Below the pieces are notes generated by a model that saw only the letters and a list, made by a program, of their open reading frames with translations, was not told the origin of the DNA and ran no database searches. A program made the translations under genes and the position numbers. A stretch of DNA of 64,000 nucleotides from Firm-04 sp045591925 (GTDB lineage: Bacteria; Bacillota; Clostridia; Oscillospirales; Ruminococcaceae). Positions 31,181-40,799 of the stretch are shown here, piece after piece; the stretch's first letter is position 1; the number at the start of each line of letters is the position of its first letter. The stretch covers positions 62,001-126,000 of the forward strand of contig JAZNTW010000017.1 in the NCBI GenBank assembly GCA_045591925.1. Reading direction: 5' to 3'.

Positions 31181-32704
31181 TTACGCTTCGATCAGGGATT
31201 GACCCTTCATTTCCTTCGGCTGCTCGATGCCCATGAGCTGGAGCATGGTCGGTGCAAGGTCTGCAAGTACGCCGCCGGAACGAATCTTCTTCGCATCGCT
31301 GCCAATTACGATTGCCGGAACCGGATTGGTCGTATGTGCAGTGAACGGTGAACCGTCGTCCTCCATCATTTTATCTGCATTGCCGTGGTCTGCGGTGATG
31401 ATGACCTTGCCGCCCTTGGCAAGAATCGCCTCTGTCACCTGACCGATGCAGTCATCAACCGCCTCGACCGCCTTGACAGCCGCATCAAAAATACCGGTGT
31501 GACCGACCATATCGCAGTTTGCGTAATTGAGGATGATTGCGTCAAACTTATCAGCAGCAATCTCTTTCAGGACAGCCTCGGTGACCTCATATGCGCTCAT
31601 CTCCGGCTTGAGATCAAATGTCTCAACATCCGGCGACTGAATCAGAATACGCTCCTCACCGTCAAAGGTTTTCTCCTCGCCGCCATTGAAGAAGAATGTA
31701 ACGTGTGCATACTTCTGTGTTTCAGCGATACGAAGCTGGGTTTTGTTCTGTTTTGCAAGCACTTCACCGAAGGTCATGGTCAGCTCCTCGGGCGGGAATG
31801 CAACGGAGACATTCGGCATGGTTGCATCATACTGTGCCATGCAGACAAAGTTTGTCGGGAAATAACCGTTGTTGCGCGCAAAGCCCTTGAATTCCGGATC
31901 GACAAATGCACGGGTGATCTGGCGTGCGCGGTCGGGGCGGAAGTTGAAGAATACAACGCTGTCATTCTCCTGAATCTTCGCGTCCTTGCTGACAACAGTA
32001 GGCAGCATGAATTCATCGGTAACGCCGTTTGCGTAGGAATTCTTGATTGCCTGAACCGGATCATCTTCCTGTACGCCCTCACCGTAAACGAGTGCAGCAT
32101 AGGCTTTCTCTACGCGATCCCAAGCGTTATCTCTGTCCATGGCGTAGAATCTGCCGGAAATCACACCGATTTTTCCAAGACCAATCTTCGCGAGTTCCGC
32201 AACAGCTTCCTCCATGTACTCCGCAGCAGAGGACGGCGGAACGTCTCTGCCATCGAGGAATGCGTGGATATAGACCTTTTCGATGCCGAAGCGCTTTGCC
32301 ATCTCGACAAGACCGTACATATGTGTCATATGGCTGTGAACGCCGCCCGGCGAGAGCAGACCCATCAGGTGCAGGGCAGTATTCTTGTCCTTTGCATTCT
32401 GCATTGCGGCAGTCAGCGCCGGATTTTCAAAGAAATCGCCGTCCTGAATGGACTTTGTGATCTTGACGAGCTGCTGATAGACGATTCTGCCGGCACCGAT
32501 ATTGGTATGACCGACCTCCGAGTTACCCATCTGACCATCCGGCAGACCGACATCCAGACCGGATGCGCCGATGATATTGTTGGGATACTCTTTGAAGTAA
32601 CGGTCAAGATTGGGGGTGTTGGCGGCTTTGATGGCGTTGCCGAATTCATTCGGGTTGATGCCATAGCCGTCCATAATCAACAGTGCCACAGGTGCTTTGC
32701 TCAT
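31181..32704 (-). CDS. gpmI: 2,3-bisphosphoglycerate-independent phosphoglycerate mutase
   Basis: A 507-residue glycolytic enzyme interconverting 3- and 2-phosphoglycerate with two Mn2+ ions. The alkaline-phosphatase-like metal sites are clear: ALLIMDGYG (Asp near residue 10), catalytic Ser in GQMGNSEVGHTNIGAG, IITADHGNADKM, and GSPFTAHTTNPVP. SD AAAGGAG before the chosen ATG; a longer upstream frame overlaps the leader. Dependence on Mn2+ is a family property, which is of note given the Mn2+ riboswitch elsewhere in the window. Confidence 0.97.
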   Translation of the reverse strand: MSKAPVALLIMDGYGINPNEFGNAIKAANTPNLDRYFKEYPNNIIGASGLDVGLPDGQMGNSEVGHTNIGAGRIVYQQLVKITKSIQDGDFFENPALTAAMQNAKDKNTALHLMGLLSPGGVHSHMTHMYGLVEMAKRFGIEKVYIHAFLDGRDVPPSSAAEYMEEAVAELAKIGLGKIGVISGRFYAMDRDNAWDRVEKAYAALVYGEGVQEDDPVQAIKNSYANGVTDEFMLPTVVSKDAKIQENDSVVFFNFRPDRARQITRAFVDPEFKGFARNNGYFPTNFVCMAQYDATMPNVSVAFPPEELTMTFGEVLAKQNKTQLRIAETQKYAHVTFFFNGGEEKTFDGEERILIQSPDVETFDLKPEMSAYEVTEAVLKEIAADKFDAIILNYANCDMVGHTGIFDAAVKAVEAVDDCIGQVTEAILAKGGKVIITADHGNADKMMEDDGSPFTAHTTNPVPAIVIGSDAKKIRSGGVLADLAPTMLQLMGIEQPKEMKGQSLIEA

Positions 32705-32762
32705 GAAAATTTCTCCTTTTAGATAGATATTTGGATTTCCTGTATATAAAGCGGTATACACA

Positions 32763-33191
32763 TCACACCGGAACGTCCGGCATGATGCCCGTTGGTGGTT
32801 CCATTTTTGTGAGTTGACTGATTATCAACAGTACGATTGCCACACCGATGCCGATGATACCGAGTATGATGCCAATATTTGCCAGTGTTTCCGCGCTTTT
32901 TCTTTGCTTTTTCTTTGCGAGGATGCCGCAGATGATGGCAGCCGCCCCGAATATCGCATTGGCAAAGCCGGAGCAGAGCGTCAGCATCGCCGCAATGCCG
33001 CACAGCAGCGATGCCAAGGCAAATTTGCCATCGTTTTCGGCAGATTTGGGCTTCGGCTTGTCCAGCGGATCGCGCCACTCGGAGAGCCCGCTCCATTCAC
33101 GGCGCTCCGCATCAGAGAGATAGTGCAGGCTCTTTTCTTTTGCGGATTCCGAATGCTGCTGTTCTTTTTTCTGCTCGTCCAAATTGCTCAT
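32763..33191 (-). CDS. small two-helix membrane protein (DUF4190-like)
   Basis: A 142-residue protein: a polar, Lys/Glu-rich cytosolic N-terminus of about 55 residues (DPLDKPKPKSAENDGK), then two hydrophobic helices (about 58-92 and 103-124) separated by KKKQRKSAE, as in DUF4190-type proteins. Its ATG overlaps the glucokinase stop (ATGA), so the two are co-translated. Role unknown. Confidence 0.7.
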   Translation of the reverse strand: MSNLDEQKKEQQHSESAKEKSLHYLSDAERREWSGLSEWRDPLDKPKPKSAENDGKFALASLLCGIAAMLTLCSGFANAIFGAAAIICGILAKKKQRKSAETLANIGIILGIIGIGVAIVLLIISQLTKMEPPTGIMPDVPV

Positions 33192-34141
33192 ATTGCTTTA
33201 CCGAGGAAAGCCGCGCCGATGATACCGGCATCATTGCCGAGCTGTGCAATGACGATCTCGGTATTCTTCTCAGAATTCTTTGTATAAACTTCCTGTGCAA
33301 CGTGCTCTTTTACCGGGAGCAGAAGCGCGTCGCCCTCATTGCAGACGCCGCCGCCGATGCAAAGGACATCCGGTTGGAAAATGTTGATGGTATTGGTGAT
33401 ACCGGCAGCGAGTGCCTTGATGTAGAAATTGACAACATCCGTTGCAGCCTTGTCGCCCTTACGCATAGCATCGAACGCGGTTCTTGCAGAAACCTTGCCC
33501 TGTTCAGCCTCCATCTTCGCCATTTCGCAATCCGGATTTGCCTCGATTGCTTCTTTGGTCATACGAATCAGACCGGTTGCGGAGGAGTAGACCTCAAAGC
33601 AGCCCTTTCTGCCGCAGGTACACTGCGGGCCATCCATATTCAGTACGGTATGACCGATTTCTGCGCCTGCAAAGTTCGAGCCGGAATAGATTTTGCCGTC
33701 GATGACGATACCGCCGCCAACGCCGGTGCCGAGCGTAATGCAGATTGCATTGGTTGCGCCCTTGGCTGCGCCGGCAACATATTCGCCGTATGCTGCTGCG
33801 TTTGCATCATTCTCAACAAATGCCGGCAGACCGGTTGCCTCGGAAATCCACTTGACCATCGGGACATTGTGGAAATCGAGATTGTTGGAGTATTCGATGA
33901 TGCCGGTTGCGGAATTTGCGATACCGGGCGTACCGATACCGATCCACTCAACCTGCTCCTTTGTCAGACCGCCCTCTTTGATGACATCAAGCGCACAAGC
34001 GGCCATATCGGCAGCAATTTCCTCAGCCGGACGCGGACGATTTGTTTTGCGCGATACTTTTTTCAGAATCCGGTAATTCTCGTCCACAAGTCCTGCAACA
34101 ATATTTGTACCGCCGAGGTCAATGCCAATGTAATATTTCAT
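33188..34141 (-). CDS. ROK-family glucokinase
   Basis: A 317-residue sugar kinase that phosphorylates glucose with ATP. N-terminal phosphate loop IGIDLGGTNIVAGLV; ROK signature with the zinc cluster CTCGRKGCFEVYSS preceded by EIGHTVLNMDG; catalytic Asp in VENDANAAAYGE; GTGVGGGIV. SD GGAGG before the ATG. It feeds glucose released from cellulose into glycolysis, next to gpmI and manA. Confidence 0.93.
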   Translation of the reverse strand: MKYYIGIDLGGTNIVAGLVDENYRILKKVSRKTNRPRPAEEIAADMAACALDVIKEGGLTKEQVEWIGIGTPGIANSATGIIEYSNNLDFHNVPMVKWISEATGLPAFVENDANAAAYGEYVAGAAKGATNAICITLGTGVGGGIVIDGKIYSGSNFAGAEIGHTVLNMDGPQCTCGRKGCFEVYSSATGLIRMTKEAIEANPDCEMAKMEAEQGKVSARTAFDAMRKGDKAATDVVNFYIKALAAGITNTINIFQPDVLCIGGGVCNEGDALLLPVKEHVAQEVYTKNSEKNTEIVIAQLGNDAGIIGAAFLGKAI

Positions 34142-34219
34142 AAGTTTCCTCCGTTGTTTTGCGCCGCTGCGGTGCGCATTCTGTTTTTTTATTCAATCAG
34201 CCAAATGCCGATTTTATGC

Positions 34220-35077
34220 TTATTGATGCTCTGCGTTCATTCCGCAGTCTGCAAAGAATTCGCTGTCAAAAAGCTCCTTGCCGCCGTTTGCCTTGACCGC
34301 ACGGATCACGGTGTTCACGTTATATTCGTAGCCCTCGATGATGAACGGGAGCTTTGTGCCGAAGCGCTGCTCAGTAAAGCGTTCTTTATGCAGCTCCATG
34401 ACCGCAAGTGCTGCAAGATCATAGATATGCCCGATCATTTCTTCTTCATCATCTGTTTCCAGCTCATAGCCCTGCGATTCCATCCAATCTATCAGTGGCT
34501 CTGCATCGAGTGTGCAGAACGGAATCTCCGTCCACCTTGCAATGTTCCAGCGCTCATGGTTGGCAGCGCGGTTTTCTGCATCGGTCTGCGCTGTATTGTA
34601 AGCAAGCCACAGATCGCCCTGCGGCGCACCGTCCGCATCATAGCTGAGGTGATAGCCGATGTTCAGCATACAGACATCCTTTGCCGGAATATCCGTCAGC
34701 GCATCCTTGAGCCATGCCTTCAGCTCCGTGACAAACGCACGGTCACCGGCATCTACAGCTTCCGGCTCGTATGCTTCGACCTCCTCATCGAGGTCGGCTT
34801 CATCGCAGCCCATGCCGCCGAACAGATTGCTCACCTGCGACATCAGCCCATCCATACCGCCCAGATTTTGAGACATTCTTTCGACATCATCGGGCATGAT
34901 GCCGCCCTGTGTGACAAGCTGTGACGCCTGCGAGAAAATATCTGTCAGATTCGGATTCTGCATGAGCGCCTGCACTTCGGGGCTTTGCATCAAATTCTGA
35001 ATCTGCGGGTCTTCGGTGATTTTTTGCGCGTCATTTGCATCAATGCCGAACATCCCCATGAGTTTGCCAAGGTCCAT
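34220..35077 (-). CDS. hypothetical protein with STI1-like N-terminus
   Basis: A 285-residue cytosolic protein. The first ~90 residues are Gln/Met/Asn-rich helices (DPQIQNLMQSPEVQALMQNP) like STI1 or heat-shock-cochaperone motifs. After an acidic stretch (DEADLDEEVEAYEPEAVD), the C-terminal ~165 residues form a separate alpha/beta domain (MLNIGYHLSYDADGAPQGDL) of unknown family. SD AAGGAGG before the ATG. It lies between manA and the glucokinase gene and is probably co-transcribed with them. Confidence 0.6.
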   Translation of the reverse strand: MDLGKLMGMFGIDANDAQKITEDPQIQNLMQSPEVQALMQNPNLTDIFSQASQLVTQGGIMPDDVERMSQNLGGMDGLMSQVSNLFGGMGCDEADLDEEVEAYEPEAVDAGDRAFVTELKAWLKDALTDIPAKDVCMLNIGYHLSYDADGAPQGDLWLAYNTAQTDAENRAANHERWNIARWTEIPFCTLDAEPLIDWMESQGYELETDDEEEMIGHIYDLAALAVMELHKERFTEQRFGTKLPFIIEGYEYNVNTVIRAVKANGGKELFDSEFFADCGMNAEHQ

Positions 35078-35086
35078 ATTGCCTCC

Positions 35087-36067
35087 TTATTTCCGCGGCA
35101 ATGTCTGCGTACTCAGCAGTGTACAATTTTTGCTGCGGATTTTATACGAGCCGAAATCAGCCGTCAAAAAGAGTGATTCACCTTTAGAAATCGGCATCAT
35201 AACGCCATCGTCATAAATCAGAGTCGCATCGCCGTCCGTGCAGAGTAAATGTGTATACGATACACCGTTCGGCGCAGGGAAAACTGCTTCATCGGTGATA
35301 TGCAGCTCTGTCGTTGTGAAGAACTGGCAGTCTGCAATGACATTTGCGGTATAGCCGTCGAACAGCACGGTCGGACGACGTCTGCGCGGCGGTGCCAGCC
35401 ATGTTTTCGCGACATCGACAGCCTTATCAATACTCAATGGTCTTAAATTGCCATCCTGGTCAACGCGATCATAATCGTAGATGCGGTATGTTACGTTAGA
35501 GCTCTGCTGAATCTCGGCAACCAGCGTACCGGCACCGATTGCATGAAGCGTACCCGGATCAATAAAGAACACATCGCCCTTATTGACCGGAACGATCTGC
35601 ACCACGTCCAGCAGCGTGCCATTCATAATACTTTCGCGGAATTTTTCCTTGGTCAATTCGCGATTGAGCCCGCAGGCAAGCGCAGCACCCTCTTGGCAGT
35701 CCACGATATACCAGCACTCCATTTTTCCGTTTTGACCATCCTCATGCTCCTGCGCATACCGATCATCGGGATGCACCTGCAAGCTGAGGTCAAGTCGGGC
35801 GTCAATCAGCTTAATCAGAACCGGAAAGGATGAATACCGTGCAGCGCCTTCTCCGACGCGGACAGTCCAATCCTCTTCGAGGTATTCCTTGAGCGTCTTA
35901 CCCTTGTTGACGCCGTTCATGATGACAGTCATGCCATCCTGATGACAGGACAGCTCCCAGCTTTCTGCAATTCGTTCTAAGTCGCTCTCTTTGTCAAATT
36001 CATCGCGCAGGCGTGTTCCACCCCAGATATAATCCTGAAATGCGGGCTTCAGTTTCAAAGGCTCCAT
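35087..36067 (-). CDS. manA: mannose-6-phosphate isomerase, class I
   Basis: A 326-residue zinc enzyme interconverting mannose-6-phosphate and fructose-6-phosphate. Cupin metal motifs: LSLQVHPDDRYA (Gln, His), EIQQSSNVTYR and IDPGTLHAIGAGTLVAE (Glu, His). N-terminal KPAFQDYIWGGTRL is typical. The ATG with SD GGGGAGG is chosen over one twelve codons earlier. Useful for using mannan-derived sugars and for making GDP-mannose. Confidence 0.94.
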   Translation of the reverse strand: MEPLKLKPAFQDYIWGGTRLRDEFDKESDLERIAESWELSCHQDGMTVIMNGVNKGKTLKEYLEEDWTVRVGEGAARYSSFPVLIKLIDARLDLSLQVHPDDRYAQEHEDGQNGKMECWYIVDCQEGAALACGLNRELTKEKFRESIMNGTLLDVVQIVPVNKGDVFFIDPGTLHAIGAGTLVAEIQQSSNVTYRIYDYDRVDQDGNLRPLSIDKAVDVAKTWLAPPRRRRPTVLFDGYTANVIADCQFFTTTELHITDEAVFPAPNGVSYTHLLCTDGDATLIYDDGVMMPISKGESLFLTADFGSYKIRSKNCTLLSTQTLPRK

Positions 36068-36107
36068 TAAGATAATCCTCCCCTCAGTCCATGAGTTGTT
36101 CAATCGG

Positions 36108-37970
36108 TTAGCTATCGGGTAATTCCTGAATCAGTGCATAGAGTTGAACTGCAATTTCACGCCGAACGCCTGCCGTTTTCGCAAGCTGTTCCGGCGTAGC
36201 TGCCTTGAGTTGTGTGCGGGTTTTATAGGTCATCAATAGCTTCTGCGCTTTCTTTTCACCGATTCCCGATATTTGTGTGAGCGTCAGCGCATAGCTTGAT
36301 TTCCGGTGCTTGGTTTTCATATAGGTGATTGCGTATCGGTGTACTTCGTCCTGAATGCGCGTCAGCAGGGCAAACGCCGCCTGTTTTTCGCGGACAGCGA
36401 TTTCGCCGCCGTTTGTTGCAATCGCACGTGTACGGTGCTTCTGATCCTTGACCATGCCGAATAACGGAATCCGGAGTCCCATTTCGGCAAGCAGGGGGGC
36501 GATCGCGCCAACGTGTGTGCTGCCGCCGTCCAGCAGAATCAGGTCCGGCAGGATGCCGAATTCATTGACCGCCTTGGCAGTGTCATTGGTTTCCGCCTGC
36601 GCCTTGAAATACTCCTCATATCGCCTGCGGATGACCTCCTGCATGGCAGCATAATCGTTCTGACCGGTCTGCTCTTTGATGGAAAACCGGCGATATGCCT
36701 GCTTCAGCGGTCTGCCGTTTTCAAAGACGACCATGCCTGCAACCATCGAAGCAGAGGACAAATTCGAGATGTCATAGGCTTCGATACGAACAGGCGGTTT
36801 TTCGAGTCCAAGTGTTCTTGCAAGCTCTTCGAGCGCAAGCAATTCTCTGCCGGTTCTGCCGGCTTTCATCGAGAGCTTTTCGCTGGCATTGCTTTTGGCT
36901 TTCAAAACAAGACGATGTCTTGCGCCGCGTATGGGCTGCTCAATCGAAACCGTATGACCGGCACGCTCTGCAAGCATCGTTGAAAGCAGCTCTGTTTCTG
37001 CCGGAAGCTGTTCCACCAGAACGGTTTTCGGCAGGTCGCCGCCGGAGCGTGTGCTGTAGTATTGTGGCAGAAAATCGTCAAGCGGCTGCTCGGAAAGCAC
37101 ATCCGAAGAAATCGCAAAGGTGTTCTGGTCATACAGTCTGCCGTCACGATAAATCAGCACGGCAATGACGGTCGTATCATTGGATTTTGCGGTTCCGATG
37201 ACGTCGGTATCGGCAACGACCGCGTCCATGATATCCTGTTTTTCGCCTGCACCGCGGATTGCCGCAATCCGGTCGCGTAGACGGGCAGCCTCCTCGAAAT
37301 CAAGCCGATTGGCTGCTGCGTGCATTCGTTCTTCGAGTGCCGTGATTGTGTGGTCGCCGCCGTTTTTGATAAAGCGGACAGCGTCGGCAACGATTTCGCG
37401 ATAGGCTTCCTCGCTGATTTCGCCTTTGCACACGCCCATGCACTGTCCGATATGATAATATAAGCAGGGGCGTTCTTTCCGAAAGCTCTCCGGAAACTGG
37501 CGGTTGCAGGTCGGAAGCTGAAACATACGATTGACCGCATGAACGGTTTGTCTAGCGGTAAAGCCACTCATATACGGGCCGAGATAGGTTCCGTCGGTAT
37601 CCGTATGAAGCTCTGCGGTAATTTTCGCATAGGGCGGCGGTGATATTTTGATATAGTGATAGCCCTTGTCATCCTTGAGCAGAATATTATAGCGCGGCTT
37701 GTGCTGCTTGATGAGCGAGCATTCCAGCACCAGTGCCTCATATTCTGATGCGGTGACAATAAAATCATAGTCATACACCTGCGAAACCATCTGTGCGGTT
37801 TTGGGCGTATGGTCGGGATGATCCCGAAAATAGCTTGTGACGCGGTTGCGAAGATTTTTTGCTTTGCCGATATAGATGATTTTTTCCTGCGCGTTTTTCA
37901 TGATATACACGCCGGGTTCGGTGGTCAATGCGGCTGTTTTCCGCTGCAAATAGGGCAGTCTCGGATTCAT
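36108..37970 (-). CDS. uvrC: UvrABC excinuclease subunit C
   Basis: A 620-residue DNA-repair nuclease that makes both cuts around a lesion with UvrB. GIY-YIG domain about 15-95 (PGVYIMKNAQEKIIYIGKAK); Cys-rich region (RPCLYYHIGQCMGVCKGE); UVR motif about 200-235; UvrC RNase H-like domain (AYDISNLSSASMVAGMV); C-terminal helix-hairpin-helix pair (QISGIGEKKAQKLLM, TAGVRREIAVQLY). Its ATG overlaps the upstream stop (ATGA) without a good SD, so it is coupled. Confidence 0.97.
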   Translation of the reverse strand: MNPRLPYLQRKTAALTTEPGVYIMKNAQEKIIYIGKAKNLRNRVTSYFRDHPDHTPKTAQMVSQVYDYDFIVTASEYEALVLECSLIKQHKPRYNILLKDDKGYHYIKISPPPYAKITAELHTDTDGTYLGPYMSGFTARQTVHAVNRMFQLPTCNRQFPESFRKERPCLYYHIGQCMGVCKGEISEEAYREIVADAVRFIKNGGDHTITALEERMHAAANRLDFEEAARLRDRIAAIRGAGEKQDIMDAVVADTDVIGTAKSNDTTVIAVLIYRDGRLYDQNTFAISSDVLSEQPLDDFLPQYYSTRSGGDLPKTVLVEQLPAETELLSTMLAERAGHTVSIEQPIRGARHRLVLKAKSNASEKLSMKAGRTGRELLALEELARTLGLEKPPVRIEAYDISNLSSASMVAGMVVFENGRPLKQAYRRFSIKEQTGQNDYAAMQEVIRRRYEEYFKAQAETNDTAKAVNEFGILPDLILLDGGSTHVGAIAPLLAEMGLRIPLFGMVKDQKHRTRAIATNGGEIAVREKQAAFALLTRIQDEVHRYAITYMKTKHRKSSYALTLTQISGIGEKKAQKLLMTYKTRTQLKAATPEQLAKTAGVRREIAVQLYALIQELPDS

Positions 37971-38935
37971 TCCGCGTCATCATCCTCTCCGGCGTTCTTC
38001 AGAATCGTGCCGTCATCCATCGTATCATCCTCGTCGTCATCGTCAACGCCGAATTCATATTCAAATGCTTCATCCTTATCGGTCAGAATCAGCTGCTCCT
38101 CGCTGGACATTTCATCCGCAAGGCGTTTTGCCGTTTGGAGAAGTGTTTTCTTCTCCTTGACAGGCTTATCAACCATGGTCGGCGTATCGGCAAAGAGTGT
38201 GGATTCAAAGTTCTGCACCTTTGCCGAACTGCCATAGCAATCAATGTCGATTTCCTCCAGCCGGAGCTGATGCTCCATTGCGGTAAAGAAGAAAATATAG
38301 GCAAAGGCATTGATCAAAATGCTTGCATATACGCGATAACCGGCGATGCCAAACAGCATTCCAGCCAGAATCAGACAGGTTGTAATGCCCACGATCCATT
38401 GTAGCCGTTTGTTCGGCGGATCAAGCATCAGCAGCGAAAAGGATACGCCGGCAGAATACAGAACGTGTGCGATAATAACGCCAAGCGACAAGCCGTTATA
38501 CGCTTCAAATGGGAGTAGCTTGAATTCGAGCAGCATCAGGACGATTTCCGTAATAATATAAGAAAACAGAAGATACTTCATGGTTTTTCGCGCACGAACC
38601 AGCCGGTCAAGCCAGATGACGCTGATGGAAAACAACAGGAATGCCGCTGTTTCCACGGTGTAGGCGATCACCTCAAACGGGATGGAATAATTGCCCTTGC
38701 TTGCGATGGAATAGTAGTAAATCAGACAGATGATGATGAATGCGACAAACAGGATGTTCGCAATTCTTCCAAATCGCATACAATCCATCAGCGTATACTT
38801 GCGCGGACCGCGCTCCTCACGGATATCCTCAAGCGTGCGCCGCTGCTTCTTTGGTTTCTCCACAGCGGCTTCATGCTGTTTCCTTGCGGGCTGCTTCTTT
38901 TTTTCCTGTTTTGTCACTGCACGATTTTTTGCCAT
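37967..38935 (-). CDS. polytopic membrane protein with acidic tail
   Basis: A 322-residue protein. A very basic cytosolic N-terminus (about 1-50, Lys/Arg/Gln-rich) precedes six hydrophobic helices (about 57-225), then an acidic C-terminal tail (DDDDEDDTMDDG near the end). No family recognised. It is translationally coupled to uvrC but there is no evident functional link to repair. Confidence 0.75.
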   Translation of the reverse strand: MAKNRAVTKQEKKKQPARKQHEAAVEKPKKQRRTLEDIREERGPRKYTLMDCMRFGRIANILFVAFIIICLIYYYSIASKGNYSIPFEVIAYTVETAAFLLFSISVIWLDRLVRARKTMKYLLFSYIITEIVLMLLEFKLLPFEAYNGLSLGVIIAHVLYSAGVSFSLLMLDPPNKRLQWIVGITTCLILAGMLFGIAGYRVYASILINAFAYIFFFTAMEHQLRLEEIDIDCYGSSAKVQNFESTLFADTPTMVDKPVKEKKTLLQTAKRLADEMSSEEQLILTDKDEAFEYEFGVDDDDEDDTMDDGTILKNAGEDDDAE

Positions 38936-38971
38936 GATTGCTGTCTCCTATCTTTTTCGGAAGAATTCGGC

Positions 38972-40255
38972 TTATTTCTTCGCAGCAAGTGCGCGCTGGC
39001 CAATATCTCTGCGGTAGTGAACATTTTCAAATTGAACCTGCTCTGCGGCTGCGTAGGCAGCGGAAAGCGCGTCGCGGAGCTTATCGGCAGAAGCGGTGAT
39101 ACCAAGGACTCTGCCGCCTGCGGTCAGGAATTCGCCGTTCTCGGAGAGCTTTGTTCCAGCGTGATAGACTGCCGCATCCGCAAGCTGTCCTTTTTCATTC
39201 AGACCGGTGATGACTTTTCCTGTTTCATATGCTTCGGGGTAGCCGCCGCTTGCCTGAATGACACAGGCACAAGCACCCTGCTTCCAGTAGATCGGCAGAT
39301 CACCGAGCTTTTGTGCCTCGACTGCCTCCATAATGGTCAGCAAATCGGTTTCCAGCATCGGCAGAACAACCTGTGTTTCCGGATCGCCGAAGCGGCAGTT
39401 GTATTCAATGACCTTCGGGCCGTTCGGCGTCAGCATCAGACCGAAATACAGGCATCCGCGGAAGGTTCTGTTTTCGCCGTTCATTGCGTGCATGGTCGGC
39501 AGGAAAATCTCGCGCATACACTGCTCCGCAATCTCCTTGGTGTAATATGGATTCGGTGCAACCGTACCCATACCGCCGGTGTTTTTGCCGAGATCGCCGT
39601 CCAGCGCACGCTTATGATCCATCGAAGAAATCATAGGCGCAACACTTTCGCCGTCTGTGAATGCCAGCACGGATACCTCCGGACCGGTCAGGAATTCCTC
39701 AACAACAAGCTGCGAGCCGCTTTCACCGAAAATTTTATCCTCCATGATCGAGCGAACAGCATTGATTGCCTCTTGCTCAGTCTGCGCGATGATAACGCCC
39801 TTTCCGAGTGCAAGACCATCTGCCTTTACGACCGTCGGATAGGTACTCTGCTCCTTGATATAGCTGATTGCGGATTCGGCATCGGTAAATACCTCATATT
39901 TTGCGGTCGGGATGCCGTATTTCTTCATGAGGTTCTTTGAGAACACCTTGCTGCCCTCGATGATTGCAGCAGCCTTGGAGGGGCCAAAGACCTTGAAGCC
40001 ATTTTCGCGCAGCAGATCAGCCATACCGAGTACAAGCGGATCATCCGGTGCAACGAAAACCCAGTCCACGGCGAGCTTTTTCGCCAATTCGAGCATTCCA
40101 TCCAGATCTGTTGCCTTGACAGGATAACACTCGGCAAATTTTGCAATGCCGCCGTTGCCCGGCGCGCAGTAGAGTTCGGTGACCAGCGGAGATTCGCTGA
40201 GTTTCATAACGATGGCGTGCTCTCTGCCGCCGCCTCCGACTACCAATACTTTCAT
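38972..40255 (-). CDS. purD: phosphoribosylamine-glycine ligase
   Basis: A 427-residue ATP-grasp enzyme for step 2 of purine synthesis (phosphoribosylamine + glycine to GAR). N-terminal MKVLVVGGGGREHAI; ATP-grasp core with YPTVVKADGLALGKGVII; EVSVLAFTDGE; GGMGTVAPNPYY; CRFGDPETQVVLP. The ATG at 40255 has SD AAAGGA; the longer upstream frame runs into the inverted-repeat element. It is separated from the main purine cluster by a phosphatase gene and a pseudogene. Confidence 0.96.
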   Translation of the reverse strand: MKVLVVGGGGREHAIVMKLSESPLVTELYCAPGNGGIAKFAECYPVKATDLDGMLELAKKLAVDWVFVAPDDPLVLGMADLLRENGFKVFGPSKAAAIIEGSKVFSKNLMKKYGIPTAKYEVFTDAESAISYIKEQSTYPTVVKADGLALGKGVIIAQTEQEAINAVRSIMEDKIFGESGSQLVVEEFLTGPEVSVLAFTDGESVAPMISSMDHKRALDGDLGKNTGGMGTVAPNPYYTKEIAEQCMREIFLPTMHAMNGENRTFRGCLYFGLMLTPNGPKVIEYNCRFGDPETQVVLPMLETDLLTIMEAVEAQKLGDLPIYWKQGACACVIQASGGYPEAYETGKVITGLNEKGQLADAAVYHAGTKLSENGEFLTAGGRVLGITASADKLRDALSAAYAAAEQVQFENVHYRRDIGQRALAAKK

Positions 40256-40326
40256 ACTTTTTAATTCCTTTCGGAGATTCTTATTCATGGGCAGACTATC
40301 TGCCGCCCTGTTATCTGCCAGGGGAA

Positions 40327-40395
40327 CCACTGAATCAATCACGCCTTGCGGCTTGGTACACAATCTGCTTGCATCTTGCGCACCAGATTCAGTGA
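40327..40395. repeat. inverted-repeat element sharing its core with 26652-26828
   Basis: CACTGAATC (40328-40336) and GATTCAGTG (40386-40394) are perfect inverted repeats around a 49-bp core with CGCCTTGCGGCTTGG and CTGCTTGCATCTT. The core aligns with CCTTACGGCTTGG and CTACTTGCATATT of the larger element. Its left inverted repeat holds the stop of the upstream pseudogene. Confidence 0.5.
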
Positions 40396-40799
40396 TTCTC
40401 AAGCCGTCCAGCAGCAAAGAGGGTCGCAACATCATAGAATGATTTCACGCTATCCTCCTGACCGTTGAGAATCCGCTTGTGAACTTTGGTGATGGGTGAC
40501 ATCTGCTGTCCCTGCTCCTTCATTAGAACAGGAAAATCCCTATCCGGCGTACCCCAGTGCCAGCCCTTTTCCACGGCAAAGCACCGAAGCATGGTTTCAC
40601 CAAGATAGATGCCGAATAGCACTGCGAGATTCTATGCACCACGATTTTCCGTGATCGTGCCGTCTGCAAGCCATGCGCTGCATTTCGGCATGATGATAGT
40701 CTCCAGCTTTTCCGCATCCTCCGGCTGAAAGTTCAGCTCCACACCGAGCTTTGCTGCGGTCTCAAGCGCGTCTGCGCAGATTTACTCAATATCGACCAT
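40389..40799 (-). pseudogene. pseudogene with two in-frame stop codons
   Basis: Reading from an ATG directly after the phosphatase stop (TAAATG), with SD AGAGGAAAC, one frame encodes about 137 codons interrupted by TAA at codon 6 and TAG after about 52 codons. The parts read CADALETAAKLGVELNFQPE, PKCSAWLADGTITENRGA, NLAVLFGIYLGETMLRCFA and KSFYDVATLFAAGRLENH. Codon use is normal throughout, so loss is recent, or the stops are suppressed. No family recognised; GIYLGETML suggests a DUF of phage/abortive or immunity-type proteins but I will not name it. Confidence 0.65.

Noticed and set aside
31385..34924. Long plus-strand frames (445 and 637 codons) antisense to gpmI and the glucokinase region
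   Set aside because: The opposite strand carries well-conserved enzymes with SD sites; the antisense products match nothing and cross several gene boundaries.
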